A stretch of 64,000 nt of DNA from Spirosoma fluviale (lineage in GTDB: Bacteria; Bacteroidota; Bacteroidia; Cytophagales; Spirosomataceae): positions 62,001-126,000 of the forward strand of contig CAMDJW010000006.1 of the NCBI GenBank assembly GCA_945901025.1, in the 5' to 3' direction. Under the pieces are notes generated by a model, which saw nothing but the letters and a program-made list of their open reading frames with translations, was not told the DNA's origin and made no database searches. Below are positions 27,665 to 36,672 of the stretch, piece after piece. A program made the translations under genes and the position numbers. Every line of letters starts with the position of its first letter. Position 1 is the first letter of the stretch.

Positions 27665-30206
27665 TCATTTTTTCAGTCCTCCTAAATGTAGACACAAATA
27701 AGCCAATAAATATCAAAATCGATCCTACCCAAACTAAATTTATGTAAGGCTTTTCTATAGCTTTAATGATAATTAAATCTTGTTGGGTTGTATTATAAGA
27801 AAAACTAAATTCCTGTGTTTGAGGATTGATCGCGGTAAACTTAATTTTGATCCCCGTTTCTTCACTTTCAAATGCAGGCATAGCCACCATTCTATCCTTG
27901 ATAATAAACGTAGGAGCTAGTTGGAACTGCTGAAAATTCTTTCCTAATACATTGAAATTAGCACGAACGGCCGCATCATTCGGACCTAGAACTACATTTT
28001 CCACGTTAGTGACACGCGTGACATCCATTAAAATAGCTACAAAATCATTTAAGAATAAAGTATCTCCGATGGACACAGTGGCATCGACGGTTTGACTCCA
28101 CTGTTTTTCTGATCCGGCATCTGCGGCAAGACGTGGATCTAATGAAACGTAGGTGTAAATATCGTGATCCCAAGCATGTTTCACATCGGGTGAAATGGCG
28201 GTTCCCATTTTGGGATTCATTTGCCAACGAGGAAATAGGGATACAATTTTGCCTTCTGCATTTTTAAATTCTAATTCGTAATAATTATTTTCAGGCTCTA
28301 CAGTTAGCGTATCTCCTTTTTTAGCGATGGCCTGCCCTTCTTTTTCAATATTTTTTAAAGCAACTGCATGAAAATCACCTTCAATGATATCAAAATCTTT
28401 GCGATTAAAATACCCGGGCTTTCCTCTTAATTCAATTTTTCTACCTTTATAAGTAACTAGATAATCCTGCATTTGTGCTCCTTGGCCTAACCAAAGTGGC
28501 AGATTTTCCTTATTTTCTCTATTGTCATCTTTCGTGAATTGCTCTACTTTATTGGAGATAGCAAAGCCAGATCGATTAAGCGAAACAACTTTGGAATAAC
28601 CTGAAGAAAATAAAACGCCAATCAGCATGATAGCGAGACCTACATGGGATAAAGCGCCACCGGCAATGGAAAACTTTTGCTTCGTTAAAAACCATAATAT
28701 TTGGCCGTTCGCGACTAATGAAAATAGACCACTCCATAATAGAACGATGTATGGAATTTCATACACCTTTTCGAAATTAATGACAATCACAGTTAATAAA
28801 ACTGAAATCAAAAGAGATGAGTATAGCGGCTTAAATGAAGTGGATTGTTTTAATTTCCCCCACCAAACATATTGGCCAATTCCACTTAAAAGTGCAACCG
28901 CAATAAATATCCAAATTTGAATTTTACTGTAATGTGCGACTTGATCAGCAGGCAAAGCCATATTTGAGACCATTCCGAAGGCTTCAGCAATTTTATTGTA
29001 CACGGGAATGGAAGTCGTAAAAATGAGTTGGAATGCCGATAAAGTCAACACGGAAGCCCCTACAAAAATCCAAAATTCCTTATGGTAAATGCCAATCTCC
29101 TTTTCATCCTTAGGTAAACTTTTCCAGCGATAGGCTGCTAAAATAATGGCCCCCAATAAAAACGTAAACATGTAAATAAGGAGTTGCCCCGAAAGACCTA
29201 AATCTGTAAATGAGTGAACGGAAGCATTTCCAAGCACCCCAGACCGATTTAAAAAAGTTGAATAAAGGACCAAAATAAAGGTTGAGATGACCAAAATAAT
29301 GGAGGTTTTTAGCGCCGCACTTGAGTTTCGGTAGGCAATCATGGTGTGAATGGCACCAATTAAAACGAGCCAAGGAACAAAAGAGGCATTTTCAACCGGA
29401 TCCCAATTCCAATATCCTCCAAAATTCAAAGTCTCATAAGCCCAGTAGGCGCCCATGGTAATTCCAATTCCCAAAATGGCTCCTGAAAAAGCAGCCCAAG
29501 GTAATGCGGGTTTTATCCACTCGGTCAACTTATTTTTCCAAAGACCTGCAATTAAATAGGCAAAAGGAACGAGTGTCAGGGCAAATCCTAAAAAGAGCGT
29601 TGGCGGGTGAATAACCATCCAATAATTCTGTAATAATGGGTTTAGGCCACGTCCATCTTTTGGAATAAAATTGGGCTGTAAACTCCAGACGGGTAGGTCG
29701 GGCTGCGCCTCTCTCAACAAAAGAAAGGGGGATGATCCGATTTTCAAATCGATCCATGGAATAATGACACCTAAAATCATGGAGGTCAAAAACGTTTGCA
29801 CTAAGGCAAAAACGGTCATCACGGGAGATTCCCATTTAGGATTTTTGATCATTAAAATCACACCTAAAATAGCTTGCCAGAAGATCCAAAGTAAAAATGA
29901 ACCTTCTTGGCCTTCCCAATAACATGAAATCATGAACATGGTGGGAAGTGCTAAAGAGGAATGCGTAAAGGCGTAATGATATTCAAAATAGTGATTGTAT
30001 ATGATGATGAAAAGGCTTGAGGCCACGCCAATCACTAAAAATAGATGAATGATAAATAAGGTTCTTGCTGTTTTTTTCCAATCATTTACGGAGAGCTCAT
30101 CGCTTGCTTGAGTTGCCTTGAAATAAGAAAATGTTGCTAGTGCGGCAGTTACAAATGACGCAATTACCATTAAATGACCTATCGTGCCAATATTTTCGTG
30201 TATCAT
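27657..30206 (-). CDS. ccmF: Cytochrome c heme lyase CcmF
   Basis: This large polytopic protein of 849 aa transfers heme from CcmE to apocytochrome c. The tryptophan-rich WWD heme-handling motif is at ~263-280 (FGGYWNWDPVENASF), with the conserved NYWMVIHPPTLFLGF at ~194-208 and SCYWEGQEGSFLLW at ~94-107. The C-terminal ~250 residues include a long periplasmic domain before the last TM. It is about 200 residues longer than E. coli CcmF, as is usual for CcmF/CcsA-like proteins of this phylum. It lies 2 nt after ccmE. Confidence 0.93.
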   Translation of the reverse strand: MIHENIGTIGHLMVIASFVTAALATFSYFKATQASDELSVNDWKKTARTLFIIHLFLVIGVASSLFIIIYNHYFEYHYAFTHSSLALPTMFMISCYWEGQEGSFLLWIFWQAILGVILMIKNPKWESPVMTVFALVQTFLTSMILGVIIPWIDLKIGSSPFLLLREAQPDLPVWSLQPNFIPKDGRGLNPLLQNYWMVIHPPTLFLGFALTLVPFAYLIAGLWKNKLTEWIKPALPWAAFSGAILGIGITMGAYWAYETLNFGGYWNWDPVENASFVPWLVLIGAIHTMIAYRNSSAALKTSIILVISTFILVLYSTFLNRSGVLGNASVHSFTDLGLSGQLLIYMFTFLLGAIILAAYRWKSLPKDEKEIGIYHKEFWIFVGASVLTLSAFQLIFTTSIPVYNKIAEAFGMVSNMALPADQVAHYSKIQIWIFIAVALLSGIGQYVWWGKLKQSTSFKPLYSSLLISVLLTVIVINFEKVYEIPYIVLLWSGLFSLVANGQILWFLTKQKFSIAGGALSHVGLAIMLIGVLFSSGYSKVVSLNRSGFAISNKVEQFTKDDNRENKENLPLWLGQGAQMQDYLVTYKGRKIELRGKPGYFNRKDFDIIEGDFHAVALKNIEKEGQAIAKKGDTLTVEPENNYYELEFKNAEGKIVSLFPRWQMNPKMGTAISPDVKHAWDHDIYTYVSLDPRLAADAGSEKQWSQTVDATVSIGDTLFLNDFVAILMDVTRVTNVENVVLGPNDAAVRANFNVLGKNFQQFQLAPTFIIKDRMVAMPAFESEETGIKIKFTAINPQTQEFSFSYNTTQQDLIIIKAIEKPYINLVWVGSILIFIGLFVSTFRRTEKMIA

Positions 30207-30208
30207 AT

Positions 30209-30652
30209 TTATTTTTTCACTTCAATTAAAGCACTTGAATCTGCAGAAATTTTACCCTCCTGATATTTGGATGGACATTTTAAAAGAATTTTGTCACAAT
30301 AGAATATTTTGTCTGCTTTGATGCTTCCAACTAAAACTATTTTTTCGGATTTTTCAAAATCCTGGGGTTTTGGAGCGGCATAAATGACTTGGTTTTCACG
30401 ACCTAAACTATCTTCTACCGTAAATTCTAGTCGGTTTGCATCCAAAGCAGGATTAAATATCATGCCTATGATCTTTCCTTGAGCGTCTTTTTTAAGTTTT
30501 CCCACGACATGGACTTTTTGGGATGGGTCAGATTTCGATATTCTTTCTGCTTCATCAAAGCCCACATAGGTACTAGCGTCGCCCGTCGTAATTAAAATAA
30601 TCCCGATGGCAATGGCCACTAAAATCAATCCAATGATTTGTGTTTTTTTCAT
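30209..30652 (-). CDS. ccmE: Heme chaperone CcmE, CxxxY variant
   Basis: This 147-aa protein has an N-terminal TM anchor (residues 6-22) and an OB-fold periplasmic domain. Its heme-binding motif is C126-PSK-Y130 instead of the classical HxxxY. CxxxY CcmE proteins are known from archaea and sulfate reducers as part of the variant System I*, where the cysteine takes over covalent heme binding. Conserved surroundings include VHVVGKL, FTVEDS and ILLKCPSKY. It lies between ccmD and ccmF with 1-2 nt spacing. Confidence 0.93.
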   Translation of the reverse strand: MKKTQIIGLILVAIAIGIILITTGDASTYVGFDEAERISKSDPSQKVHVVGKLKKDAQGKIIGMIFNPALDANRLEFTVEDSLGRENQVIYAAPKPQDFEKSEKIVLVGSIKADKIFYCDKILLKCPSKYQEGKISADSSALIEVKK

Positions 30653-30653
30653 A

Positions 30654-30872
30654 TTAAACTTTCTTTGTAATCTCTTTTTCTAGTCGGGTAATTTTATTTC
30701 CCAAGTTGAAAAGGTAGATAAAAAGACCCACGAGAATTAATAAAACGACTGCAATGACCACATATATTTTCCCATCGGCGCGGAATTGATCCGCCATTTC
30801 GATGTCGGCTTGCTGGGCCATCCCAGTAAAACTGCTAACTAAAAGAATCAATAAAGTGTTTGAAAATTTCAT
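30654..30872 (-). CDS. CcmD-like small membrane protein
   Basis: This 72-aa protein has an N-terminal signal-like segment (LLILLVSSFTGMAQ), a second TM (IYVVIAVVLLILVGLFIYLF) and a short charged coil (NKITRLEKEITKK). Its position between ccmC and ccmE, its size and its topology fit CcmD, which helps release holo-CcmE from CcmC. CcmD sequences diverge widely, so the assignment rests on context. The putative signal peptide is atypical for CcmD. Confidence 0.72.
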   Translation of the reverse strand: MKFSNTLLILLVSSFTGMAQQADIEMADQFRADGKIYVVIAVVLLILVGLFIYLFNLGNKITRLEKEITKKV

Positions 30873-30874
30873 AT

Positions 30875-31549
30875 CTATTCGTTTTCTGATGTTATGTGTT
30901 CTAATTTTTTTATACGAATTCTAAGGTTTGCGATCCAATAGCCTAACAAAGTCCAAGCTAAAATGGCTGGATAAAAAACCAAGCGCATATTGGAATCTAA
31001 ATCGTACTTTGAAAATCCTGGATTCCCTCCATTTCCTGGATGTAAAGAATCTGTCATTCGAGGCAATATCCATATCAAAATCATGAAAATGACAAAGGCA
31101 AAAATATTATAAACATTTGATATTCTTGCTTTTTGCTGTTCATCTGGCATGGACGAACGTACTAAACCGTAGGCTAAATAAATTAATAGGCCGATCGCAA
31201 CCGAATTTAATTTAGGGTCGTTGGTCCACCAATCTCCCCACGTAAATTTGGCCCAAAGACTACCTGTAACTAGCCCTAACGTGGCAAAAACCAAACCGGT
31301 CTCGACATAAGCATTTGAGATAAGGTCACTTTTGATATCGGATTTTCGTAGGTACTGAATCGAATGGTACACAGAAGTGCCTAATAAGAAAATCATGGTA
31401 AACCACATGGTTACATGAAAGTATAGGTTTCTTACGGTTTCATTTAAAATGGCTTGTCGGGGCACCTTCCCCATAAATCCTGCCCAAATCGTGTAGATTA
31501 AAAGCAGCATACAGGCTATTTTCCAATAATTCTTTTTTAATGTCTCCAT
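30875..31549 (-). CDS. ccmC: Heme exporter/loader protein CcmC
   Basis: This six-TM protein of 224 aa loads heme onto CcmE. The WWD-domain signature is KFTWGDWWTNDPKLN (~102-116), flanked by His residues in the TM boundaries (YFHVTMWF, SVYHSIQYL) that should serve as heme ligands. Its 5' end overlaps ccmB by 13 nt and it is followed after 2 nt by the ccmD-like gene, so the operon is tightly coupled. Confidence 0.95.
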   Translation of the reverse strand: METLKKNYWKIACMLLLIYTIWAGFMGKVPRQAILNETVRNLYFHVTMWFTMIFLLGTSVYHSIQYLRKSDIKSDLISNAYVETGLVFATLGLVTGSLWAKFTWGDWWTNDPKLNSVAIGLLIYLAYGLVRSSMPDEQQKARISNVYNIFAFVIFMILIWILPRMTDSLHPGNGGNPGFSKYDLDSNMRLVFYPAILAWTLLGYWIANLRIRIKKLEHITSENE

Positions 31550-32205
31550 ATATAGGGAAATAAAATTCCTGATAATACAATAACTATTACATCTAAAGAG
31601 GCCAAAGTAGCCATTTCATCCCAATTCTCCTGCATGGATATTCCATCCATCGCACTTTTTGAGAGTTTAAGTAAGATCAATAAAAGTGGTATGATGATGG
31701 GAAAACTAAGAACCGACATCAATGTAGCTGAATTTTCGCCTTGTGCAGCTATTCCTGCGACCATTGTCAGTGTTGCTGAAAAACCGATAGATCCTAATAG
31801 TAAGGATATAACATATAAAGGTAAATTCCCAACGGGATTGCCCATGACCCAAGAATAAAATAAAATGCCCACAAATGAAATGCCGATCATCACAAGGGCA
31901 TTGTAAAATATTTTTGAGTAGATGACCGCTTCTGGGCTTACGATCGAATAATAAAATATATTACGCTGTTTGGATTCTTGCGTGAAGCTTTTTCCGATGG
32001 CATTGACGGCCATAAATAATATAATTAGCCAGAACAAAGTATTCCAGGTTATGGGATTAATCGCTTGCTGTTTGGCTTTGAATGATAAATAACAAACAAA
32101 TATGGTGGAGGCTAAATACAAGAGTAATCCATGAATCGCGTATTTCTGCCGCCATTCCATTTGGATTTCTTTTTTAACCAGCACGCGTATTTCGTTAATT
32201 AGCAT
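31537..32205 (-). CDS. ccmB: Heme exporter protein CcmB
   Basis: This six-TM permease of 222 aa belongs to the CcmAB ABC transporter that drives release of holo-CcmE. Family features include VKKEIQMEWRQKYA at the N-terminus, LFWLIILFMAVNAI, and the conserved ESKQRNIFYYSIVSPEAVIYSKI amphipathic region. It is the first gene of the cluster. The partner ATPase gene ccmA is not adjacent and not elsewhere in the window, so it must be encoded at another locus or be absent. Confidence 0.92.
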   Translation of the reverse strand: MLINEIRVLVKKEIQMEWRQKYAIHGLLLYLASTIFVCYLSFKAKQQAINPITWNTLFWLIILFMAVNAIGKSFTQESKQRNIFYYSIVSPEAVIYSKIFYNALVMIGISFVGILFYSWVMGNPVGNLPLYVISLLLGSIGFSATLTMVAGIAAQGENSATLMSVLSFPIIIPLLLILLKLSKSAMDGISMQENWDEMATLASLDVIVIVLSGILFPYIWRH

Positions 32206-32372
32206 GAATTAATCTAAAAGGACCAGCAATTTACGACAGAAAATTTGCTTTAAGGAATATTATATAAGTATTTTACCCTGGGATTAATCGTAAATCTGTT
32301 GATTTTAATCTTTCAGCTGTAAACATCAAATTAAATCTCTAGTGGATCATTTTTTAGCTCAAATATACTTAG

Positions 32373-32392
32373 TACATTTGTAGCTAATTTTG
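32373..32392 (+). promoter_or_regulatory. Two overlapping candidate -7 boxes upstream of feoA
   Basis: TACATTTG (32373-32380) and TAATTTTG (32385-32392) both match TAnnTTTG, 40-59 nt before ATG 32432. Neither has an obvious -33 TTTG. The second overlaps the palindrome described in the next entry. The rest of the 226-bp gap shows nothing else clear. Confidence 0.5.
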
Positions 32393-32405
32393 AATAATTC
32401 TAAAT
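32387..32405 (+). promoter_or_regulatory. Palindromic candidate metalloregulator operator of feoAB
   Basis: A 19-bp dyad, ATTT-t-GAAT-a-ATTC-t-AAAT, is centred at 32396 and has a single mismatched pair. It overlaps a candidate -7 box and lies 26 nt before feoA, where an iron-dependent repressor (Fur or DtxR type) would block transcription. No experimental consensus for this organism is known to me. Confidence 0.5.
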
Positions 32406-32431
32406 AGGTAAATAGGAAAGCTTAGTTCTAT

Positions 32432-32656
32432 ATGCGTACAGTTGCAGATTTGGGTATTGGAGAACATGGGTTTATATCAGGTTTTACGGATGAAAAACTT
32501 TCCTTAAAATTATTAGAAATGGGTTGTTTGCCAGGTACGGAGGTGATTTTAACACATCATGCCCCATTTGGAGACCCTATTGCCATTAAAGTTTCAGGTT
32601 ACACTTTATCTATGAGAAAAGAAGAGGCGGCCACCATCCTAATTAATTCGATTTAA
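32432..32656 (+). CDS. feoA: Ferrous iron transport protein FeoA
   Basis: This is a small cytosolic SH3-like protein of 74 aa that assists FeoB. Conserved features are the KLLEMGCLPGTEV block and the C-terminal GDPIAIKVSGYTLSMRKEEA. It is co-transcribed with feoB, whose start lies 1 nt after its stop. Expression is probably iron-controlled through the upstream palindrome. Confidence 0.93.
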   Translation: MRTVADLGIGEHGFISGFTDEKLSLKLLEMGCLPGTEVILTHHAPFGDPIAIKVSGYTLSMRKEEAATILINSI

Positions 32657-32657
32657 A

Positions 32658-34784
32658 TTGGCCAAAATTCCTAAAATAGCTCTTATTGGAAACCCAAATG
32701 CGGGGAAGTCGTCCTTGTTCAATACGTTGACCGGGCTCCGTCAAAAAACTGGAAATTTCCCTGGTGTAACCATGGATAAATTGACCGGCCTATGGGAATT
32801 AGGTCCAAAAAATGAAATCGAGGTTTTAGATTTACCTGGAATATATAGTATTTACCCAAAGTCCATTGACGAGGAGTTGGTGATTAATATTTTGGGAAAT
32901 CCGGCACATCCTGATTATCCCGATATGGCCATTGTCGTGGCAGATGCATCTAATTTAAAGCGAAATTTATTGCTTTTTTCTCAAGTTCGTGACTTGGGAA
33001 TTCCTACCGTTTTGGCCCTCAACATGATTGACGTAGCTGAAAATGAAGGATATGTCATCAACTCGATCAAGTTAGCTCGTGAGCTCAGTGTGGAGGTGGC
33101 GGAGGTAAATGCTAAAAAGGGGATTGGCATTAATGGATTAAAATTAGCAGTTCAAAAAAGCTTAGAAAATAGATTTTCGTCTAATGATGGCTTACCACTT
33201 CCGGTTTCGGAAGAGGTGATTACTGATATTCAGGGGGCTTTTGGAGACGTGGATCCTTATCGGTGTTTGCTTTGGCTGATGGAACATGATCGCATGAAAA
33301 TGTTTACAAAGGCCCAGTGTGCAGATTTAGATCAAATTATGGTCAAACATGATTTTGAACCCAAAAAATATAAGTCAGCTGAAACCGTAAAAAGATATGA
33401 GTTTTTGACGGAGGTGGTCGACCGTTGTGTCATTAATTTAAATAGACAATGGGATGCGCCACCAGTGAAAACATGGACAGACCGATTAGATAAATTATTT
33501 CTACATCCTGTTGGTGGATATTTGTTCTTTTTGGCGATTTTATTTGTCATGTTTCAAGCTGTTTTCACTTGGGCCACTTATCCGATGGATGCCATTGACG
33601 CTGGAGTAGCTTTATTAAATGATTGGTTGAAAGGCATACTTCCGGAATCGACCTTTAGAGGATTGTTGACCGATGGATTAATTGCAGGTATCGGGGGAGT
33701 ATTGATTTTTATTCCTCAAATAGCCTTCTTATTTTTCTTTATTTCGATGTTGGAGGAAACGGGTTATATGTCTCGTGTGATGTTTATCATGGATAAATTA
33801 ATGCGCCGATTTGGATTAAATGGGAAGTCGGTCGTTCCCCTTCTCTCCAGTGTGGCCTGCGCAGTCCCTGCTATTATGAGTACTCGGTCGATCGGTTCTC
33901 GAAAAGATCGTTTGATCACTATTTTGGTGACTCCTTTAATGTCTTGTTCGGCTCGATTGCCTATTTATACGGTGTTAATTGCCCTAGTGGTTCCTGAAAA
34001 AAATACGTTATTTGGGCTTTTTAACTTGCAAGGACTCGTGCTATTTATCTTGTATTTGCTCGGATTTTTTATGGCATTATTATCTGCCTACATGATGAAA
34101 TTGATTCTGAAGGCGAAGGAAAAGAGTTACTTCATCATGGAATTACCCACCTATAAAGGGCCGAGGTTTAAGCATGTGAGCTATACAATTTTGAACAATG
34201 TAAAGGCATTTGTTTTTGAAGCCGGTAAAGTCATCGTGGCTATTTCGATTATATTGTGGGTGTTAGCGAGCTATGGTCCAGGAGATAGTATGGAGGATGC
34301 GACCAACCGAATTAAAATTCAAAACCCAAATTTAACAGGTGTTGAACTTAGCAATAAAATTGCCGGAGAAAAATTAGAAAATTCGTATGCGGGTCATTTT
34401 GGCAAGTTTATTGAACCAGCCATTAGGCCTTTGGGATACGATTGGAAAATTGGGATTGCATTGATCACCTCTTTTGCCGCACGCGAAGTATTTGTGGGAA
34501 CGATGTCCACGATCTATAGTTTAGGAGGTGAAATCGACAATGAAAATGCAACCATCAAAAATAGAATGCGTGCGGAGATAAATCCACAGACTGGAAAGCC
34601 TATGTATGATATGGCTTTAGGGTTTTCTTTGCTGATTTTCTATGCCTTTGCTATGCAGTGTATGAGTACATTGGCGACGACCTACCGAGAAACAAAATCG
34701 TGGAAATATCCTTTAATTCAATTCGGTTATATGACCGCTCTAGCGTATTTATCCGCTTTTTTGGTCTATCAAGCCCTCTCTTAA
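32658..34784 (+). CDS. feoB: Ferrous iron transporter FeoB
   Basis: This is a GTPase-coupled inner-membrane Fe(II) permease of 708 aa. The N-terminal G domain has G1 GNPNAGKSS, G3 DLPG and G4 NMID, then a helical linker and a membrane domain with two Gate regions (PLLSSVACAVPAIMSTR, PLMSCSARLPIY). Translation appears to start at TTG 32658, 1 nt after feoA. No ATG occurs before the P-loop, so the rare start is forced by the conserved AKIPKIALIGNP start region. The 3' end overlaps the convergent thioesterase gene by 4 nt. Confidence 0.96.
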   Translation: MAKIPKIALIGNPNAGKSSLFNTLTGLRQKTGNFPGVTMDKLTGLWELGPKNEIEVLDLPGIYSIYPKSIDEELVINILGNPAHPDYPDMAIVVADASNLKRNLLLFSQVRDLGIPTVLALNMIDVAENEGYVINSIKLARELSVEVAEVNAKKGIGINGLKLAVQKSLENRFSSNDGLPLPVSEEVITDIQGAFGDVDPYRCLLWLMEHDRMKMFTKAQCADLDQIMVKHDFEPKKYKSAETVKRYEFLTEVVDRCVINLNRQWDAPPVKTWTDRLDKLFLHPVGGYLFFLAILFVMFQAVFTWATYPMDAIDAGVALLNDWLKGILPESTFRGLLTDGLIAGIGGVLIFIPQIAFLFFFISMLEETGYMSRVMFIMDKLMRRFGLNGKSVVPLLSSVACAVPAIMSTRSIGSRKDRLITILVTPLMSCSARLPIYTVLIALVVPEKNTLFGLFNLQGLVLFILYLLGFFMALLSAYMMKLILKAKEKSYFIMELPTYKGPRFKHVSYTILNNVKAFVFEAGKVIVAISIILWVLASYGPGDSMEDATNRIKIQNPNLTGVELSNKIAGEKLENSYAGHFGKFIEPAIRPLGYDWKIGIALITSFAAREVFVGTMSTIYSLGGEIDNENATIKNRMRAEINPQTGKPMYDMALGFSLLIFYAFAMQCMSTLATTYRETKSWKYPLIQFGYMTALAYLSAFLVYQALS

Positions 34785-35230
34785 ATTTTAATTGGGATGG
34801 AAGTGGCCGCTAAATTGCTCGTCGCTTTCGCTACAATTTTCCCTTCCTGATTGTACATTTTAGCTTCTACATTAGCGATTTTCTTACCTACACGGTAAAC
34901 CTCTGAGGTAACAGTAACTTTTTCACCTGCTTTAGCGCCGAATAGAAAGTCGACATGTAAATTGATCGTGACATAAAGGTGATCTATCTGAACGGTAATC
35001 AGGGTCATGCCCATGATTTCATCTAGCATAGTTGAAATAATTCCTCCATGTAGCACCCCAGCATGATTACATTGGTCGGCTCTCACGTCAAATTCAGCTG
35101 TAATTGAACCTAATGAAGCTTTTTTCAAGGTGCCGTCTAACCACGAAGATACAGGGTTCGGATTTCCGTCTACAATCTTGCGATCTAAATTTTGGTTCAA
35201 AAACTGAAGAACCGTTTCGTTTGGTTTCAT
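34781..35230 (-). CDS. PaaI-family hotdog thioesterase
   Basis: This 149-aa acyl-CoA thioesterase-like protein has the hotdog signature CNHAGVLHGGIISTMLDEIMG, where the Asp/Glu in the helix is the catalytic acid, plus VTINLHVDFLFGAKAGE. It is probably a tetrameric cytosolic enzyme. The substrate is unknown. It is the downstream partner of a DUF2147 gene with 28 nt between them. It is distinct from the menI-like gene at 24.5 kb. Confidence 0.85.
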   Translation of the reverse strand: MKPNETVLQFLNQNLDRKIVDGNPNPVSSWLDGTLKKASLGSITAEFDVRADQCNHAGVLHGGIISTMLDEIMGMTLITVQIDHLYVTINLHVDFLFGAKAGEKVTVTSEVYRVGKKIANVEAKMYNQEGKIVAKATSNLAATSIPIKI

Positions 35231-35258
35231 ATAATGTGTTAGGCGGAATAATTATTTT

Positions 35259-35678
35259 TTAGGATCGGGTCCATGTCGCTGTTCGGCCAAACATGGGTAC
35301 ACCTACATATCCCCGGATATCTAGGACTTTATTATTATCTTTTACTTTTAAAATACAATCATAGGTTTTACCTGAATTTGGGTCATAAATTTTACCATTT
35401 TCCCAGGCGGACCCCGTGTATTTGAAATCTTGTAAAATGACTAATCCAATGAGGTCACGGTTCTTTAATTTAGCATCAGGATTTTTGGTATCCTTTCTGC
35501 CGGGAGTTTTTCCCCATGAGATTTTTCCATAATATTTATCTCCTTGCTTGTAAATACTTATTTTTCCGTCTTTTTCTTGGGAAAGCCATTCGCCTAGAAT
35601 GACATCAGGACCCGAGTTTGCAAATGAATTTGCTTGAAGAATAAGCGTGCTAAATAATAATAAGAATGTTGTTTTCAT
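35259..35678 (-). CDS. DUF2147 secreted protein
   Basis: This 139-aa exported protein has a signal peptide ending near ANSFA. Family hallmarks are ILGEWLSQEKDGKISIYK, YYGKISW, LIGLVILQDFKYTGSAWENGKIYDPNSGKTYDC and LDIRGYVGVPMFGRTATWTR, typical of the lipocalin-like DUF2147 fold. ATG 35678 is chosen because the signal peptide begins there; the ORF-track start adds 15 residues with no signal character. The biochemical role is not known. Confidence 0.85.
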   Translation of the reverse strand: MKTTFLLLFSTLILQANSFANSGPDVILGEWLSQEKDGKISIYKQGDKYYGKISWGKTPGRKDTKNPDAKLKNRDLIGLVILQDFKYTGSAWENGKIYDPNSGKTYDCILKVKDNNKVLDIRGYVGVPMFGRTATWTRS

Positions 35679-35753
35679 CGATAGAAAATTTTTGAATGTG
35701 CAAATATAGGGTGAAATCATCATAAATTATTAAACCAACAGAATTCCAAAAGG

Positions 35754-35785
35754 TTTGCTGACCTCAATCGGAATGCTTATTTTTG
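35754..35785 (+). promoter_or_regulatory. Full Bacteroidota promoter of the comA-dedA-aroE operon
   Basis: TTTG (35754-35757), a 20-bp spacer and TATTTTTG (35778-35785) match the phylum consensus TTTG-N19/20-TAnnTTTG exactly. The -7 box ends 54 nt before ATG 35840. Confidence 0.75.
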
Positions 35786-35839
35786 TACCGAAATTTCTTT
35801 TTAGATTTGAATTGAAAAAATCACAGCCAATATCACATT

Positions 35840-36601
35840 ATGAATTATAATTTAGATCAAATTCCAGAGCGAACTGCAAAACCACGTCAAAAGGGATTGA
35901 CGATGGTCATGGACAAAGGGTTGAGCTTAAGGCAAGTAGAAGATTTCATTGAGATGGGTGGTGCTCATACCGATATTGTAAAATTAGGTTGGGCTACTTC
36001 CTATGTAACACCCAATTTGAAGGAAAAACTGGCCATCTATAAATCAGCAGGAATTCCTGTTTATTTTGGCGGCACCTTATTTGAAGCATTTTATATTCGC
36101 GGCCAAGTGGATGAATATCAGCGGGTTTTGGACCTATATGGGATGGAATATGCTGAAATTTCAGATGGCTCAGTAGAAATGCCCTCCGATGTAAAATGTG
36201 AATTTATTCACAAGCTCTCAAAGCAAGTAATTGTGCTTTCTGAAGTGGGATCAAAAGATGAAGCTAAAATAATTCCTCCCTATAAATGGATCAAATTGAT
36301 GAAAATGGAATTAGAGGCCGGTTCATGGAAGGTCATTGGCGAAGCAAGAGAAGGTGGTAATGTGGGTTTATTTCGTTCATCAGGGGAAGTTCGCCAAGGA
36401 TTAGTAGAAGAGATTTTGACTGAAATCCCCGAAGAAAAAATCATTTGGGAGGCTCCTCAGAAGTCCCAACAAGTTTGGTTTGTTAAGTTGGTAGGCGCCA
36501 ATGTGAATGTCGGTAATATTGCTCCTAACGAAGTTATTTCCTTAGAAACTATCCGATTGGGATTACGAGGCGACACATTTGATCATTTTTTAACTCATTA
36601 A
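35840..36601 (+). CDS. comA: Phosphosulfolactate synthase (ComA-like)
   Basis: This TIM-barrel enzyme of 253 aa belongs to the ComA family, which adds sulfite to phosphoenolpyruvate to give phosphosulfolactate. Conserved stretches include KGLTMVMDKGL, DIVKLGWATSY, IPVYFGGTLFE, YAEISDGSVEM, GEAREGGNVGLF and IIWEAPQKSQQ. In methanogens it starts coenzyme M synthesis. In Bacteroidota, which do not make CoM, it may feed cysteate for sulfonolipids, but this is inference. It leads an apparent operon with dedA-like and aroE genes behind a consensus promoter. Confidence 0.87.
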   Translation: MNYNLDQIPERTAKPRQKGLTMVMDKGLSLRQVEDFIEMGGAHTDIVKLGWATSYVTPNLKEKLAIYKSAGIPVYFGGTLFEAFYIRGQVDEYQRVLDLYGMEYAEISDGSVEMPSDVKCEFIHKLSKQVIVLSEVGSKDEAKIIPPYKWIKLMKMELEAGSWKVIGEAREGGNVGLFRSSGEVRQGLVEEILTEIPEEKIIWEAPQKSQQVWFVKLVGANVNVGNIAPNEVISLETIRLGLRGDTFDHFLTH

Positions 36602-36672
36602 AATAATTTTTAGGGCCTATCCAACGAAATTAATTCGTGTTTGGGGTTCATTTATTTTTCAAAAATATAAAC

